Shown here piece by piece: positions 36,701 through 52,300 of a stretch of 64,000 nt of DNA. How positions within the stretch are numbered: the first letter of the stretch is position 1; the number at the start of each line of letters is the position of its first letter. A program made the translations under genes and the position numbers. The notes below the pieces were generated by a model. It saw nothing but the letters and a program-made list of their open reading frames with translations, did not search any database and was not told the origin of the DNA. The DNA is taken from the NCBI RefSeq assembly GCF_021155765.1, contig NC_060115.1, forward strand, positions 9,528,493-9,592,492, in the 5' to 3' direction. The stretch is from Diprion similis (Eukaryota; Arthropoda; Insecta; Hymenoptera; Diprionidae).

Positions 36701-39700
36701 CACCGGCTCCAAGTGTTGGGGCCAATAACCCAGTTGGTGTTGTTGCTCCCCAACAAAGACCGGCAGGGGCAAATATGAATGCCATGCAAGTTGCCAGATT
36801 TGGTGGTCCGACTGGACCTATCGGACCAGGAAACATTGTTGGGGGCCAAGAAGGTGGGATGGCGCAACAAGCACAACCACCAGCACCAAGTCCGGCACAG
36901 CCACAGTCAGGTGCACCTAGTGGAGGGCAACCAGGTCCTCAACAAGCAACACAGGGCCAAATGCCTGGCAGCGGTCCTCAACCAGGTTTGTTTCCATAAT
37001 TACAGTAAAAAAATTGGCAGTTTTCCTCAATTTTCACAAAGTGGAATGAAACTTTTCACTGGTGACATTTTGTTTCTTAGTTTCTATACCGACTGCTTCC
37101 TTTTAGAGTTTGAATATAATAAAAAATTCTTAATGTCTATAGTAATGACTGGGTTGTAAATTTAAAGGAAATTTTGAATATCAAGTGAATATCAGAGTGA
37201 ATATTCACTGTGGAAATTGTACTTTACACTTTTCTTTCTCTCCGAGATAATGAAATCATTTCAAATTCTGGGAAATGACAGTGTTTGCAAATATACATAT
37301 GTAGTTACCTATTGGGAAAGATTTGGAAAGTTGACGAAAGCACTCCAAATATATTTTTAGCTAATTGTTATTTACTGTTAGGTTATAGCACGTTACTGAT
37401 ATTGGAATCTACACATTTTTCTTATTATTACATTTACTTTTATCCGAACTGTTCTAACTTATTACACAAATGCAATCATAAATCTCGTCATTTTCCAATG
37501 TTCGAAACTCGTTTGTTGCTCCGTGGAAGAAAAATACTGCACAATGTTAGTTGAATTTGTTTGTAAAACTTGACAGTCCAACACTCTTTTGACATTATTA
37601 AAATAAAACTGTAGAGTTGAAAGAAAATTGAAAAATTCGTTGAACTATTTGCAGGTGCTCCTCCGTCAACAGCTGATCCTGAAAAGAGAAAATTGATTCA
37701 GCAACAACTGGTCTTGCTATTACATGCGCACAAATGCCAGAGGCGAGAGAGTCAGGCTAATGGAGAAGTGTGTCAGTGCACATTGCCACATTGTAAAACT
37801 ATGAAGAATGTTCTGAATCACATGACGACATGCGGAGCTGGGAAGACTTGTTCTGTACCACATTGCAGCTCGTCTAGGCAAATAATAAGTCATTGGAAAC
37901 ACTGTCAACGAAGCGACTGCCCTGTCTGCTTGCCTCTGAAGCAGGCGGATAAAAACAGGCATCCAAACGCTGCTGGTGGTAAGAACTTTTTTAAAAATAT
38001 ATTGTTGACTTAAAAGGAAACATGGGTCTTCATTTTACATATTATTCTCTTTTGCGACTGTTGTGTTAAGTGAAATATGGTCATGATTTATATAAGACGG
38101 AACTGAATCTGAATCAGAAAAATATTATTATTCTTTAACCGGAATAATTTGAATAACTGAAACAGTCTGATTAATTAATAGGGTTGTTACAAACCTGGAC
38201 ACCTGTCAACAACTAGGCTAATCTCTTATTATTGGAACATTTGGGTTATTTACTAGATATTTTTACTGAAGAATTTACCTTTTGTTATCAATTACGGGTT
38301 ATTTTGTATTTTACTAAAACGTTGAAGCGTATATTGAGGTATTTGATTTTTATCCTCACTCGATAGGTTTCATTGGGTATCAAGCTTTTCATCGTTAATG
38401 ATTTGATGTCTATTAATTATAATATAGTAATAGGATACATTTTTCATTCAACATTGTCTATTAAAAGTATATTTCAGCTATTAGAAATTTGAAAAATCAC
38501 GGAATTTTGGAAGTGAAAATTTGTAACAACCCTGAATAAACACCCGTAACAGTCAGAATTACTTTTAAACGCAGTACTAGCTGATCTAAATACGAGGAGT
38601 TTTCTTCTTGGGGTACGCATTGAATGTCCTAATTACCGACCATTTTTGGAGTATTGTTTACTTGTATTGATGTTCTCCAACTGGTCTCTGAAGTCCAAGA
38701 CTCGGCAAAATCGCGATTATTAATGCTCGTTTCTTGCTATCTTCATTCATCTCTATTGAGAAAATTTGACTTGATATGTCAAAGACATAGGGTGGGCTTA
38801 TTTATTTGATTCAGCAATTTTTTGTTTTAAGCTTGCTAGATTATGAAGGTGCATTTATATTCGAAGTAATACTACCGTAAGGTAGAGGAGGGAGAAGTAT
38901 AAGTATTGGAAATAATATTTTTGTTTCCCTGAATGTTAGATTTATGGTCCCATTTGCAAGAAGAGTCGAGCAACGAAAACTGGGTAGTCGAACATGCTGT
39001 GTGCCCTGAAAGTGAACGAAACAGATTTGATAAGCGGCGGGCCCAACATAATATCTGTGTGTTGATTAAAGGTTATCCCAAAAATTATGCATAGGTATCC
39101 CTGCACTTTCTACTTTTAAATACTTGTTTACAATGTCTTGTTCCCCCTCACGTGGTTGCTCAAAAAGTGTAATTTCGTTTTTTCGTTAAAAATAAAGGAA
39201 TTATTCAACTTTACTTCAATAAAAAAGAAAGAATATAGTTTCACTGAGCCAATGGCAATGATTATCATTCCCAATGGCCAATTTATACTTCAACAAAGTA
39301 ATATGTGAAAGTTTATCAGAACTTTTGAATTTTACCAAAACATTGCATTCAAAGTATGCAACGCGTAGTTCTGGATTACATAGAATTTTCCATTCAATCT
39401 TTAGTGTGGGAATTTCACGTCGTGAATGATATTCCTTGTTCTATGGTATTGTTTGCCAATATTATAGTACTGAGAGCTGATTATTTAAGTCAGATTGTAA
39501 AATCCATTTGCTTTGTGAAGGTTGTTATTTATCAAAGTAGGTAAAATCCTTTCAAATATTTTGGATACATTATTTCATTACATTGTCGAAAATGAATGAG
39601 CAATGAAGTGATGATGTATTTAAATCGGCCTAACTCGACGACTTTATTTATAATTTTTACTGATAAAGGAGCCCATGTATATAAAATTCCCTAACTTGAA

Positions 39701-42700
39701 CAATGTATTTCAAGTTGTGAAATATATGAATGGTGGGGATTCAACAGCTCTGTCACAGTTTGTTATTTTAAGATTTATAATTCAGGCGCAAATATCAAAC
39801 GTTATTTACACACTTTTTATTGCGTGTGCCATCGCTTTATCACTTAGTACACGAAAGAATTCAGCGGAGAGGTAGGGAAATTTTATTCTCGTTCTCGGGG
39901 TATCGCTGGTTATAAATCGCTGACAACAGCGTGGCGTCATTTTCAAATTTCATAAATTCATAATGAAATTTCCCAGTTGAAACTGTTTATTACACACAAA
40001 TCATGATAGTGTTTCATTAGCTGTAGGTAACGAACGCTAGTTATTTTAACCTGTGTCAAGCATCTATAAATAAACTTTCGGTGATAGCTGCATCTTCTTT
40101 ATATTAGAGAAACATATCTTTGGTGATCAGTACCTTCGGTTGAATTGCGTTAGTTTAATATTTCTAAATTTGTTATTTCTCAGTCCAAGCAACTCAGCCA
40201 AATAGTCAACCTAATCCCAGTCCAGCGGACATGAGAAGAGCATACGACGCCTTAGGAATATGTCCTACTACTACTCCTACTTTATTGCCTGGTCAAACTG
40301 TTGGTAGAGGTGTTCGAATGCCTGTACCAGGTATCCAAGGTCCACCCGGTGGTATGCAGAATATAAGGCTAGCCCCACCTCAACCTCAAGGTATGTGCAA
40401 TTATTGGTTTTGATAGATGAGAAAAATTGTCTGGGTTGGGGAATTTATATTTCACGGAAGCACAAAGGCGAAGTTATGGTAAGACAGAATAACTCGAATA
40501 GTTTTTATTAGAAATTTAACACCAAAGAATTGATAGTGTGGTATTGAAATTTTGCCACTAACTTAATAATCCGTTTTATCTAAATACCTGCCTCTATAGT
40601 CCTAAAGCTTAAAACATTCTAGGAGGCTTTCTTCAACTTAAACATAAAGATTTTTTGAAATTTGATTTATTTATTTTGAAACGGAGCCGATTGCAGCGTT
40701 AAGAATAATCAAAGATTAGTTGTTAATGTTTTCAAATTATTTAAGTTTATTGGATCCTTGTGAAATCTAAATTATCCTCTACATAACATGTATGGGGACC
40801 AAAAAAACCTAGCACTGTCATTTGGTGCCAACCACCACTTGAGGGTAGTAAGGAACAAAATTGGTAACTATATTAAAAGAATATATAAATTTTCAATCCG
40901 GCTACTTAATTTATTTATTTTTTGGATCTGAGAAAAAATTTTAGTGTAGCAGAATAGTAAATGACAGTAAACATTTGTGTCAAGACCTACCGAAGTGTTC
41001 AGTTTTTTGAGACTGATAGAAACCTTGTGCTAATAGTATTTTCATCCTCTTGATCTTGACGAAATAATATGATTAGAATTGAAGCAGAAGTTAAAAAAGA
41101 GAAAACAGGCAGCAAAAGTAATATGTGCATTTTAAACTAAGGTACTTTGTCAAGTGTCAAGTATAGATGGGCACATTATGGCATTTTATATGACATTAAT
41201 GAAGTTCTAGAATGATTTCCAATTGATCCAGAATAAGACTCCGAGAAATACGAATTGAAAGGCATTTGTAACAATCATTTTTCCATAGTAGCGGGCCCAG
41301 GACAACCTGTAGTCGGTGGTGCAGGCCAACAGGTTATTGCTCCTAACGTCTCCCTTCCTCTGAGCTCTGATCCAACGGCAGTGGCTGCTGGAAGCCAGGC
41401 TCAACCTTCAACTGGACCTACATCAGCTGCAGCTGTGGCTGCCGCTAGTATACAGCAATCCGTTAGCATGCAACTTTTTGGATTGAACGATGCAGGTCAA
41501 CCAGGAATTATAAATGAAAATAGATTAGCTAGTCTACAATTACCAGCTGGGCTACAACCGGGCCAAGTAACTGCAACTCCGGTACAAGGAACTAAAGAGT
41601 GGCATCAATCGGTTACACCAGATCTCAGGAACCATCTTGTTCACAAGTTGTAAGTACTAGTACTTTGATAATTACAAATATTTAATATTTCTTTGCGAGA
41701 GTATTGATTCGAATCACTACAGACAATGTCTAAACTTGATTTTTATGTATTGCTTCAAAAATTATTCTATTGAAAATTAGTTTTATTCAAATCGACATTG
41801 GATCTGTGCACGAATTTTTAGATAGCGTGACAAAACTGCTAAAACAATGGGTTTGCATTAAAAAAAGAAAAAGAAACCTCTACGTTATGGAATAATCTTA
41901 TTTAAGTCTGATTTTGTTTGCTGTGTTGACATGTCGTGAATATATACTTTCACGTTTTTTAAGGGTCCAAGCAATATTCCCAACACCTGATCCTCAAGCA
42001 ATGCTCGATAAAAGAATGCATAATTTAGTTGCATATGCGAAAAAAGTTGAAGGTGATATGTATGAAATGGCCAACTCAAGATCAGAATACTATCATTTAC
42101 TCGCTGAGAAGATATACAAGATACAGAAAGAACTAGGTAAGTTAATAGATAGTACTAGTTATCATTTGTCGTGTCAATAAAACTTGAAAATAGTATCATT
42201 CTGTGATGGGCAATTTGACACTAGCTTGTGTTAAGTAGAGGATGTAACAACATCTTTATATTTTTGGAGTCACGTGTTTTGGTCACAAATAAGAAAGACT
42301 TTCAGATTTCTTTAAACAAGTTTAACACATTTTAATTTTCCAATATTTTGTGACAAGTGTACAAGTATTATATTAGTTTGGTAATATTGACTTGTCAAAG
42401 CGGTTTAATATGCTTCCTCGATACAAAGTTAACCGTAGGTACCAAGGTTATCGAGTATTGAGAGTGAATTTTATTAATATGTTCGCATATAATTCGAATG
42501 CGAATTCCGTTTATCATGTCCAATGTTGACAATCTTGACTTATACCTAGTACAACCCAGTTATGTCGATTTTTTTTATGGTGACCATTGCCTTTCGTTTA
42601 AAAATCGTCTTTTGAAAAACAGAGGAAAAACGACAGAAACGCAAAGAACAGCAGCTCCAAGCTCAGCAGCAACAACAGGCACCGGGTGCAAATCTTAGGC

Positions 42701-43338
42701 CAGCAGCTCCACAAGGTCTTGCTGGAGCAGTGCCTCCAAAACCAGTTGGAACAGTGCCTCCGAGTCTACGAAGCCATTCACCTGGAATGGGGCAGCTGGG
42801 AGCACTACCTGGTATAGGCATGCAACACAATCGCATGCAATTTCCACAACAAATCCAACAGCAACAAATGCAACAGCAACAAGGGATGCTCATCGGACCA
42901 CCGGGTCCAAGTCCAAATGGGCAACCAACGTCCAATCCTAATTTGGTCCCAAATCCAGGTCTCAGTCCTTTTGGTCAACCGCAAATGTCGCAAGCTAATT
43001 TAACGACGACTACAGCCTCTGCTACAACTAGTCAATTTCCTACGTCGAACGGGACTCCTGGATTGCCAAATACATCTCCAGTTCAGAATCAGCATCAGTT
43101 CCAAGAGCTTTTGAAAGTTAGGCTTGCACAACAACAACAACAGCAGCAGCAGCAGCAACAACAGCAGCAGCAGCAACAACAACAGCAACAACAACAACAG
43201 CAGCAGCAGCAACAAAGTCAACAACAACAACAACAGCAGCAGCAGCAGCAGCAACAGGTGCAACAGCAACAGGCTCAACAGCAGCAAGCGCAACAGCAGC
43301 AAGCACAGCAACAACAAGCTCAACAACATCAACAACAA

Positions 43339-43370
<32 letters not shown>

Positions 43371-46300
43371 GCAGCAACAAACCAATGCCACTCCTAATCA
43401 GAATAGTAATACAACATCGTTGCCGCAAGCACCATCGCCATTCAGTACAATGCAGCAGCAGAACAGTCAACAACAAAATCAACAGTTTCCTACAAGCCGA
43501 CCTATGTCTGCTTCAACTCCTGGTGATAGCGGTATTGCAACACCTACACCTCAAACTATACCACCGCCTGCATCCAGTGGGCCAAGTCCTGGGCCCGCAC
43601 CATCTACAAATGGTCCCCAATCAACCACTTCTACGCCTAGTACACCTTTAGTTCCATCGTTGATGACTCCGAACAAGACAGTTTCGTCTGCAAATAAAAC
43701 ACCTCCCCACCCCAGTACCACTCCGTCTCCTGCAGGATTAGCCAGCTTAGGTAAAGGCATGACCTCCCAAGAAAGAGCTGCTTTGAATGCTCCAAGAAGT
43801 TCTTCAATGTCATCCCAAATGGCTGCTATCACAGCAGCTTTGGATCGTGATAATTCACCGAGTCCACCAACGAATAATAGTAAGGGAAAATTGGATTCTA
43901 TCAAAGAGGAAAATATCAAAATGGAAATAAAAACCGAGGATGGTTCTGATAATCATAGGATGGATGGGGGGAAAAGTGTTAATAGCGAAATTTCTATGAA
44001 AACTGAAATCAAGACAGAGCCAATGGAAGAAACGTCTGAGGATGGAATGATCAAGGAAGAATGCAATATTAAAGAAGAACCTGTTACTCCGATGTCTAGT
44101 CAAGACACATCGACATCTGATATTAAACCCATGGTTCCCGAACCAATTCAACCCAGTGGAACGTCTACTGATAAGAAACGATTGTGCTTATTTAAGCCTG
44201 ACGAATTGCGACAAGCACTGATGCCTACTTTAGAAAAGTTATATCGTCAAGATCCAGAATCTCTTCCCTTCAGGCAACCCGTTGATCCTCAAGCCCTTGG
44301 GATTCCAGACTATTTTGATATTGTGAAAAGACCAATGGATTTGTCGACAATCAAGAGAAAACTGGACACAGGACAGTACAGTGATCCTTGGGAGTATGTT
44401 GACGATGTTTGGATGATGTTTGACAATGCGTGGTTATATAATCGCAAAACTTCCAGAGTCTACAGATATTGTACTAAGGTAAGAATTTTCGTTTCATTTA
44501 CCTGTATTTTTTTGATTCCCGTACATTCATATAGCAATTTTTTTCTTACCATTGTTTTCTTGTTTTATCAAATTCGTCATAGATGATAATACTTACTTAA
44601 ATTTCAGCTTTCGGAGGTGTTTGAGCAAGAAATTGACCCTGTAATGCAGGCATTGGGGTACTGTTGTGGACGAAAGTACACTTTCAATCCTCAGGTTTTG
44701 TGTTGTTATGGAAAACAACTTTGCACTATTCCGAGAGATGCCAAATATTATTCTTACCAAAACAGGTTGGGGTAAATTTTCTGATTTATAATTTTATTCA
44801 GTACTACGAAATAATTTATTACCTTAAAATAAACTAAAGTATTGATTGTAAACAATGTGAGACATTTCCTAAATATTTGTACCATATTTGTATTACTGCA
44901 TTTTCTTTCGTGCATAATTCTTCTAAAACTTCGTTAAATATGCTATTTGTAATTTTTAAAGCTTTTGACGAATTTAGAATTCGGCAGTACATAATACGAA
45001 GCATAAAGGAACTTGATGGTTTAACATTATATGTTTTTATTTTCCATAGATATACATTCTGTCAAAAATGCTTCAATGATATCCCTGGAGATACTGTGAC
45101 ATTAGGAGATGATCCAACACAACCGCAAACGTAAGTTGTTCACTGTTTGGTTTTACTTTACTCTACACTTGACGTTCATTGAAATTTAAATATTGTATCA
45201 AACTCCTAACTTCACCGAGGTAGTATCTGTGTATAATGTGATATTGCTATGTATTTCTGTAGTGCCATAAAGAAAGAACAATTCCAAGAAATGAAGAACG
45301 ATCATCTTGAACTGGAACCATTTGTCGTCTGCACCGATTGCGGTAGAAAAGTTCATCAAATTTGTGTCTTACATATGGAAGCAATCTGGCCATTAGGGTG
45401 AGTTGGAAAAGTTTTCAATGTGCTGTATCATGTTGTACTGGGCTGGTAGCAAGTCATTTATTTTGTGATTCTTTGCCTCCAGGAAATTTCAAATTTTCTT
45501 CTCTTTTACTCACTCAATGAATTATTTTTATTATTTTTTCAAGTGTATCAAATTGTGATATGTGTCTCGAAAATTCGATAATATTTCACTACTGAATGTT
45601 TCAAAGGTGGTCGGGAAAAGTTTCGTATTTTGTAATTACTTTGGGGTTGGATGTTTTCTACCCAATTCCAGATATTTTACCTGCTACCAGCCATACCCTG
45701 CATAATGATCTTGTCATCGTAAGATAATGTATCTTGAAATAAGTACGAATGTTTTTTTTACTTTTAAAGCTTCACCTGTGACAATTGTCTGAAGAAAAAA
45801 GGTCAAATGCGTAAGGATAATAAATTCAATGCAAAACGATTGCCTGTAACAAAGTTGGGAACGTACATCGAAACACGGGTGAATAATTTCTTGAAGAAAA
45901 AGGAAGCTGGTGCCGGAGAAGTTGCGATTAGAGTTGTAGCTTCTAGCGATAAGCTTGTTGAAGTCAAACCAGGAATGAGAAGTAGATTTGTGGAAAACAG
46001 TGATATGCCAGGAGAGTTTCCGTATCGAGCGAAAGCTTTGTTCGCGTTTGAGGAAGTTGACGGTACCGATGTATGCTTCTTTGGCATGCATGTACAGGAA
46101 TATGGGAGTGAATGTCCTACGCCCAACACGAGGCGAGTTTATATCGCATATCTGGATTCTGTACACTTCTTCAGGCCTAGACAATTCAGAACAGCTGTTT
46201 ATCATGAAATTTTACTTGGATACCTTGACTACGCCAAACAGCTTGGGTAAGAAATGTTTGATAATGTTTCACTTGCACAGCAAAATATTTAATGTTAGAG

Positions 46301-49300
46301 AATTTAAAATACCATTCATACTCGGGATGCCGTCCAAACTTTAATCATGTGAATAAATTTTGTATCAATTTACAGTTACACAATGGCTCATATTTGGGCG
46401 TGTCCACCATCGGAAGGAGATGATTACATTTTCCACTGTCATCCGCAAGAGCAGAAAATTCCAAAACCAAAGAGGTTGCAAGAGTGGTATAAGAAAATGT
46501 TAGACAAGGGAATGGGTGAAAGAATTGTTCTTGATTACAAAGTTAGTATTACTATCTCAACACAACGTATTTTCAATTATTTCAATTCCCATTTCAGTCT
46601 CTGTGTTACCTGTTTACTTCACTATTGCACTCGGGTGTCAAGCGAGACTAACATTAATACCCAACCAAGCTATTGTTCTTATAGTTTCGTAACTTTGAAC
46701 ATAATATAGCTGGGTAACAACATATTTCAAGTGATTATGAATACTGACTACAACAGTAGCGATTTAAAATCAGTATTGCAAAATCAGGTTATAACTCTTT
46801 TCTTTCTTCCACCTCAGGATATATTGAAGCAAGCCATGGAAGATAAGCTCTCGTCTGCTGCTGACTTACCTTATTTTGAAGGTGACTTTTGGCCAAATGT
46901 TTTGGAGGAAAGTATCAAAGAATTGGATCAAGAAGAAGAGGAGAAGCGGAAACAGGCAGAGGCAGCTGAGGCTGCTGCGGCTGCAGCCAATGCCGTGAGT
47001 TGCTATAGTTTACACCCTCTTCGGCATGATGCGCTGCCGTTATATTTCATATTATTCGATAATTAGAACGTTTTAATATTTCGTGACATACCTCTTTTCT
47101 CAGATATTTTCGCTGTCTGAGGATTCGGAGACAGGACCAGATGGTAAAAAGAAGGGGCAAAAGAAGGCTAAGAAGTCTAACAAGTCCAAGGCAAATCAAC
47201 GTAAAAATAGCAAAAAATCTAATACTCCGCAAACGGGTAATGATCTTTCGGCAAAGATATTTGCCACTATGGAAAAACATAAAGAAGTTTTCTTTGTTAT
47301 CCGATTGCACAGTGCCCAGAGCGCAGCCAGCTTAGCTGTAAGTTTCAATTTATCTTAAACATTTATGTTGAATGAATAAGCTGTAATGAAATTGTAGTCA
47401 TTTAATGATTGCGTCAAAAATAGTTACAACTCTCTTGACATTATCGTTCAATATTTCAGCTTAATCGAAAGCATTTTGATCTATTTCCAAGTTTCTAGGA
47501 ATTATTACGTTGAATTCTTTAGTAACACAATATTGTGAATCGAATATCGATTTTTTTCAGCCTATTCAAGACCCAGATCCTGCAATAAATTGTGACCTTA
47601 TGGATGGTCGTGATGCGTTTTTAACAATGGCACGAGAAAGACATTACGAATTTTCATCTTTGAGACGAGCGAAGTTTAGCTCCATGTCTATGCTTTATGA
47701 GTTACATAACCAAGGGCAAGACAAATTTGTCTACACGTGCAATAATTGTAAAAGCCATGTTGAGACTAGATATCACTGTACTGTTTGTGATGTGAGTAAT
47801 TATTTTTTTCTAATAATCTCTTAATTCAGCTTATAAAAAAATTGTTATCATATTTTTTCTTCATTGTCTAGGACTTCGATTTATGTATAAGCTGTAAAGA
47901 AAAAGATGGTCATCCACATCCCATGGACAGACTAGGCCTAGACTTGGATGATGGTTCGTCACCAGCCGATGCTAAGCAGGCCAATCCACAGGTAAGGTTT
48001 CGTGTACTGTTGAAAAGTTCTATTCCGTGTTATCAACTCGTCGATTGTAAGACGTAGAAAAAACTTCAGTTACAATTGTCTATCATATCAACATCTGACT
48101 GAAGAATGATTAATTTCACCCAATAGGAGGCACGAAAGTTGTCAATTCAGAGATGCATCCAGTCATTGGTGCATGCGTGTCAGTGTAGAGATGCCAACTG
48201 CAGACTACCAAGCTGCCAAAAGATGAAACGTGTTGTTACCCACACAAAAATATGTAAAAGAAAAACGAACGGTGGTTGTCCTATATGCAAGCAATTAATA
48301 GCATTGTGTTGTTACCATGCTAAACACTGCCAAGAAACAAAATGTTTAGTACCATTTTGTTCGAATATTAAGCATAAACTGAAACAGCAACAACTTCAAC
48401 AGCGTCTTCAACAAGCTCAACTTCTTAGGTAAGAATTCAATTTTTCCTTATTATTCAATTTCTGCTTCTGCACATAGATGAAGAAATATTATTATCTGTA
48501 TTAGGTATTTTCAAACACGTGAATTGTATCAATGTTTTGTATGTACAGGCGAAGAATGGCAGTTATGAATACTACTAGGCCAACTGGTACAGGTGGCCCA
48601 ATTCCGTGTAGTCAATCATCTAACCCCGCAATGCCAGTAGGTATAGCAATTAAGCCGGGTGTCAGTCCTACCAATCTCCCTTCTCACCAGACTAACATAG
48701 GCCTTAAACCTGGTACGCAGACCCCACCTGCCAGCGTGCTTCAAGTTGTTAAACAGGTAAGTCTAGCTTTTTACTGTTGTAATAATATTTTTTGTACAAA
48801 ACCTCTGCAGTGATGGAATTTAATTCCCGTGTGCGGAATAGTTGGACCCATTTGGGAAATTGTAAACAATTCAGCTGAATATGTTTATCCATTGATTGAT
48901 ATGGAGAATACATTTCACGTTCATTTCTATGAAAAAAAAAGCGAAAATTTCTGATATAATCATGTGTCGAATTCTATATCGTTGTGTAAATAAAAATAAA
49001 CAGAAATTCCCGCTGGGCTAAGCGCAAGTCACTATTATCATTTTTAGTCTATTCTTTTCAAAACATGGTCAGGAGTTACAGTTTGATGTTAGACGATTGA
49101 CGTCTAACACATGTTACTGTGGCTTGATTCGTTGCTGAGGATGGCTAGTGGTCACGGGTACTAATCTTACTGTTCACCTGTTGAGACTTAGTGGGTTGGA
49201 ATTGATGGTAGTCAGGAGTATAAATGATCGAATCTATCAATGTTTGAATCACAATTAACAATGAAGCCTACTGCATACAATTTATCACACCTTATTTGTG

Positions 49301-52300
49301 TACAGGAAACATCACCACCTTAGTTTCTCTGAAGATTCAGAAGCTTAAAAAATAATCCCCCTTCCATTTGTGGCTACACTTATTTTTATCATTTTGTTTT
49401 TGTAAACGATTATTTCAGGTACAGGAAGAAGCTGCAAGGCAACAGGTACCCCATCCTGTTTATGGAAAAATTGCTCCTAGTAGTGGCATTGGTGGTGCGA
49501 GTCAACCTAGCGGCGTTATGCCACCTCCAATGCAGAGACCCATTCCAGGCCAAATGTCTAGTCCGGCTGGTACCCACCTCATTCCTATGGAACAATGGAC
49601 ATCTCCAAGGTATGTAATAATAAGTCATTGTGTTCATGTAAATAACCAATATGAAATACTTGTTGTATTACCAAACAGCAAGGTAGTTTAACTTATATCG
49701 TATGATAATCACGTGAGTCGACTAAAAATAGGAAAAATATTATAGGATACATGGTAAATGGTATAGTATTCATCTCCAAATATCGAACTCCACGTATCTT
49801 GAACATAAAAAAGGGGTTAACAGCCTCATTCTACATAAAATCCTGAACAAAAACACTCCAACACATTTTTATTTGATGCAGAAATAAAGGAATAACATGG
49901 ATTCTACGTAATCGCAATAGTAAATTCGTAGAATTGCACTAAGTAAACTACGCTATCGCCATATTGTAAATACGTCTGTCAAGCTTCTCATTTACCACAA
50001 AGTACATTTGTTGACCCAGTTCTCAACTATATTATTTGCAATTCAAATCAATGTAATATAAGACTTTCAATTTGTCTGAGTCATTCCTATGTAAAATCAA
50101 TATTTGCATTCATATCCCAAAAAACAAAAGTAATCATAGTAATGTCGAATAATGTTTATATGACTGTTTGCAATTACAATTTGCAAAACTGCAACTACAA
50201 TCTTGCAAGCCCACTCAACTGACTTTGCATGAACACCATACAATATACATGCTTTTTATCGCAATAGTACATAATGTAACAAGGGAATAAAGTTGGAGAT
50301 AATTCCCGCAGTTTACTCAGGCAGTAATCACCAAAGGGAATAGTGTACTTTTAATTCTCCCTTACATATAGACTTAGACATACTTTATTTGCGAATCTAC
50401 TCTGGCCATATTATTGACTTGAAAATAGGGACTTAATATATCTTTCGCAATATTGGTTGTAAAATTGAGAATGTTGATTAATAGTGAAAAACTTCATCCC
50501 CAAAAATGCATACAATTAGTATTTAGATGTGGGTCGGCAGGAGCTGTGGCGAGGAAGCGAGTGGGGGGGGGGGGGGGGTAGCTCGAGTTGGGGCACTCAA
50601 CCGAGGCAAAAAATATCTCTGATATGTGATTAAATAGAGAGAATGTGTAATTGACTATTGCACAATCATCTAATCTCAATATCTATTCGCGTGCATAAAC
50701 CCGTCTTTAATCAAATTTCAAGGAATGTAATAAATTTCAACTTTATTTTGTGGAAATGTTACGAGTTTGTTCAGTACTTTCAAAATTTCGGATTGAAAAT
50801 CTTTATTTATATTCTTACTTCTTATTCTTATTATACGTTATAATTCTTTTATTTATGCGTGTGATCATTTTATCAGTCTGGAAGCTAGAATATTATTTAA
50901 AGTTGATAACAATACATGTGGTCGGTTTTGCCAACTTTTTTAATTTTCACTACTACTATTAGTCTCTATTCTCAGAATTATAACCAGAAAAAATCGAGAC
51001 TACCATTTTATGCTGAATGATGGTACAAAACTGCAGAGGAAAGTTATAAAAATATCTTTGTGTACCTATTCACTGAGGAAATCCAATGCATCTAAAGTTA
51101 CTCTAACCAAATGAGTCACTGCTTTATAGTGGGTAAAAACTAGTAAAAAGTTTGAAAACATATACTTGAATTGTAATCAATTAGCTATTGAAGTTTGCAA
51201 ACACTGAATCGGGATACTTAGATTGGTACACATTTCTGAGCTTGGATACAAACTTTGTTACAGATATCCGGCTAATCCTGTGATGCAACCTAATCAGGGG
51301 CTCCGGCAACCGAGTCCTCAACAGCTGATGTCACCGCAGCAGCCTCAACACCCAGGTCAACCAATTATGGGAATGAGTCCACAGATGCCTAGACAACCAG
51401 GAGTTATTCCAGGACCAGTCGGTCCAGTTGGTCCTCAACCCACAGCTGCTGCATCGACAATGCATAAGCATGCTTTGCAACAACTCATGCAAACCCTTCG
51501 GAGTCCCAACACGCCTGAGCAACAAAACCAAATTCTACAGATACTCAAGAGCAATCCTCAGTTAATGGCTGCCTTTATAAAACAAAGACAGGTAAGTACT
51601 CTGTGCATTGGTACAATGCGAATAATTTGGTTGTCAACATATCTGATCATTTGTTATGCTGGAACCAATCAGCGAATATCTTTTAATAGGGCGGTTAAAA
51701 TTAAAGGGGTTTAATGTGTAGATTGGCATATGTTAAAATAGCTATATTATTTCCCCTATTGCTGACAAAAATCAGGAATGCTAAATTCAAAGTTACAAAA
51801 ATATGGGGAAAACTTGAGAATTCGACTTGAGTTAATGTTTCCAAAGTGATTTCGTTTTAACGAGGTTACAAAGTAGTATTTTTTATGACATCAATATTTG
51901 TGGTTTGTAGAAAAGTACTGAATATGAATTAAGCCTAAAACATTGTAATACAGAATTCTCGCAGGAAAGATATTTTGATTGCATCCGAAACATTTTTAAA
52001 TATATTAGCAGCTACACACTTTCTCAGAAATAACTGTATAAAAAAGAATGTTATCAAAAAGGTTCGATATGATTAGGAGGGTGGGAGGGATTTTACTTTC
52101 ATTTGTTCCTCTCTTCTCAGTAGTTGGTTAGATTCTAGAACAATCAAAAATTTTCTACAACATACAGCCAAGCACTTGATGTGTAGGTAATTACATCTTC
52201 AAACTATCTATGGGATAGAAGCTTGTTTTATGAAGATATAGACTTTAATTTTAATTAAAATCTGACCAATGATTAACTTGGAATCTCTCAATTACCAGAC

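Larger units (their letters stand above)
44661..45823 (+). other. nej: RING/PHD module of nejire
   Basis: Exons 11-14. It includes [42 protein letters not shown] and TCDNC zinc-ligand motifs. The module sits against the HAT domain and restrains its activity in p300. Confidence -1.
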
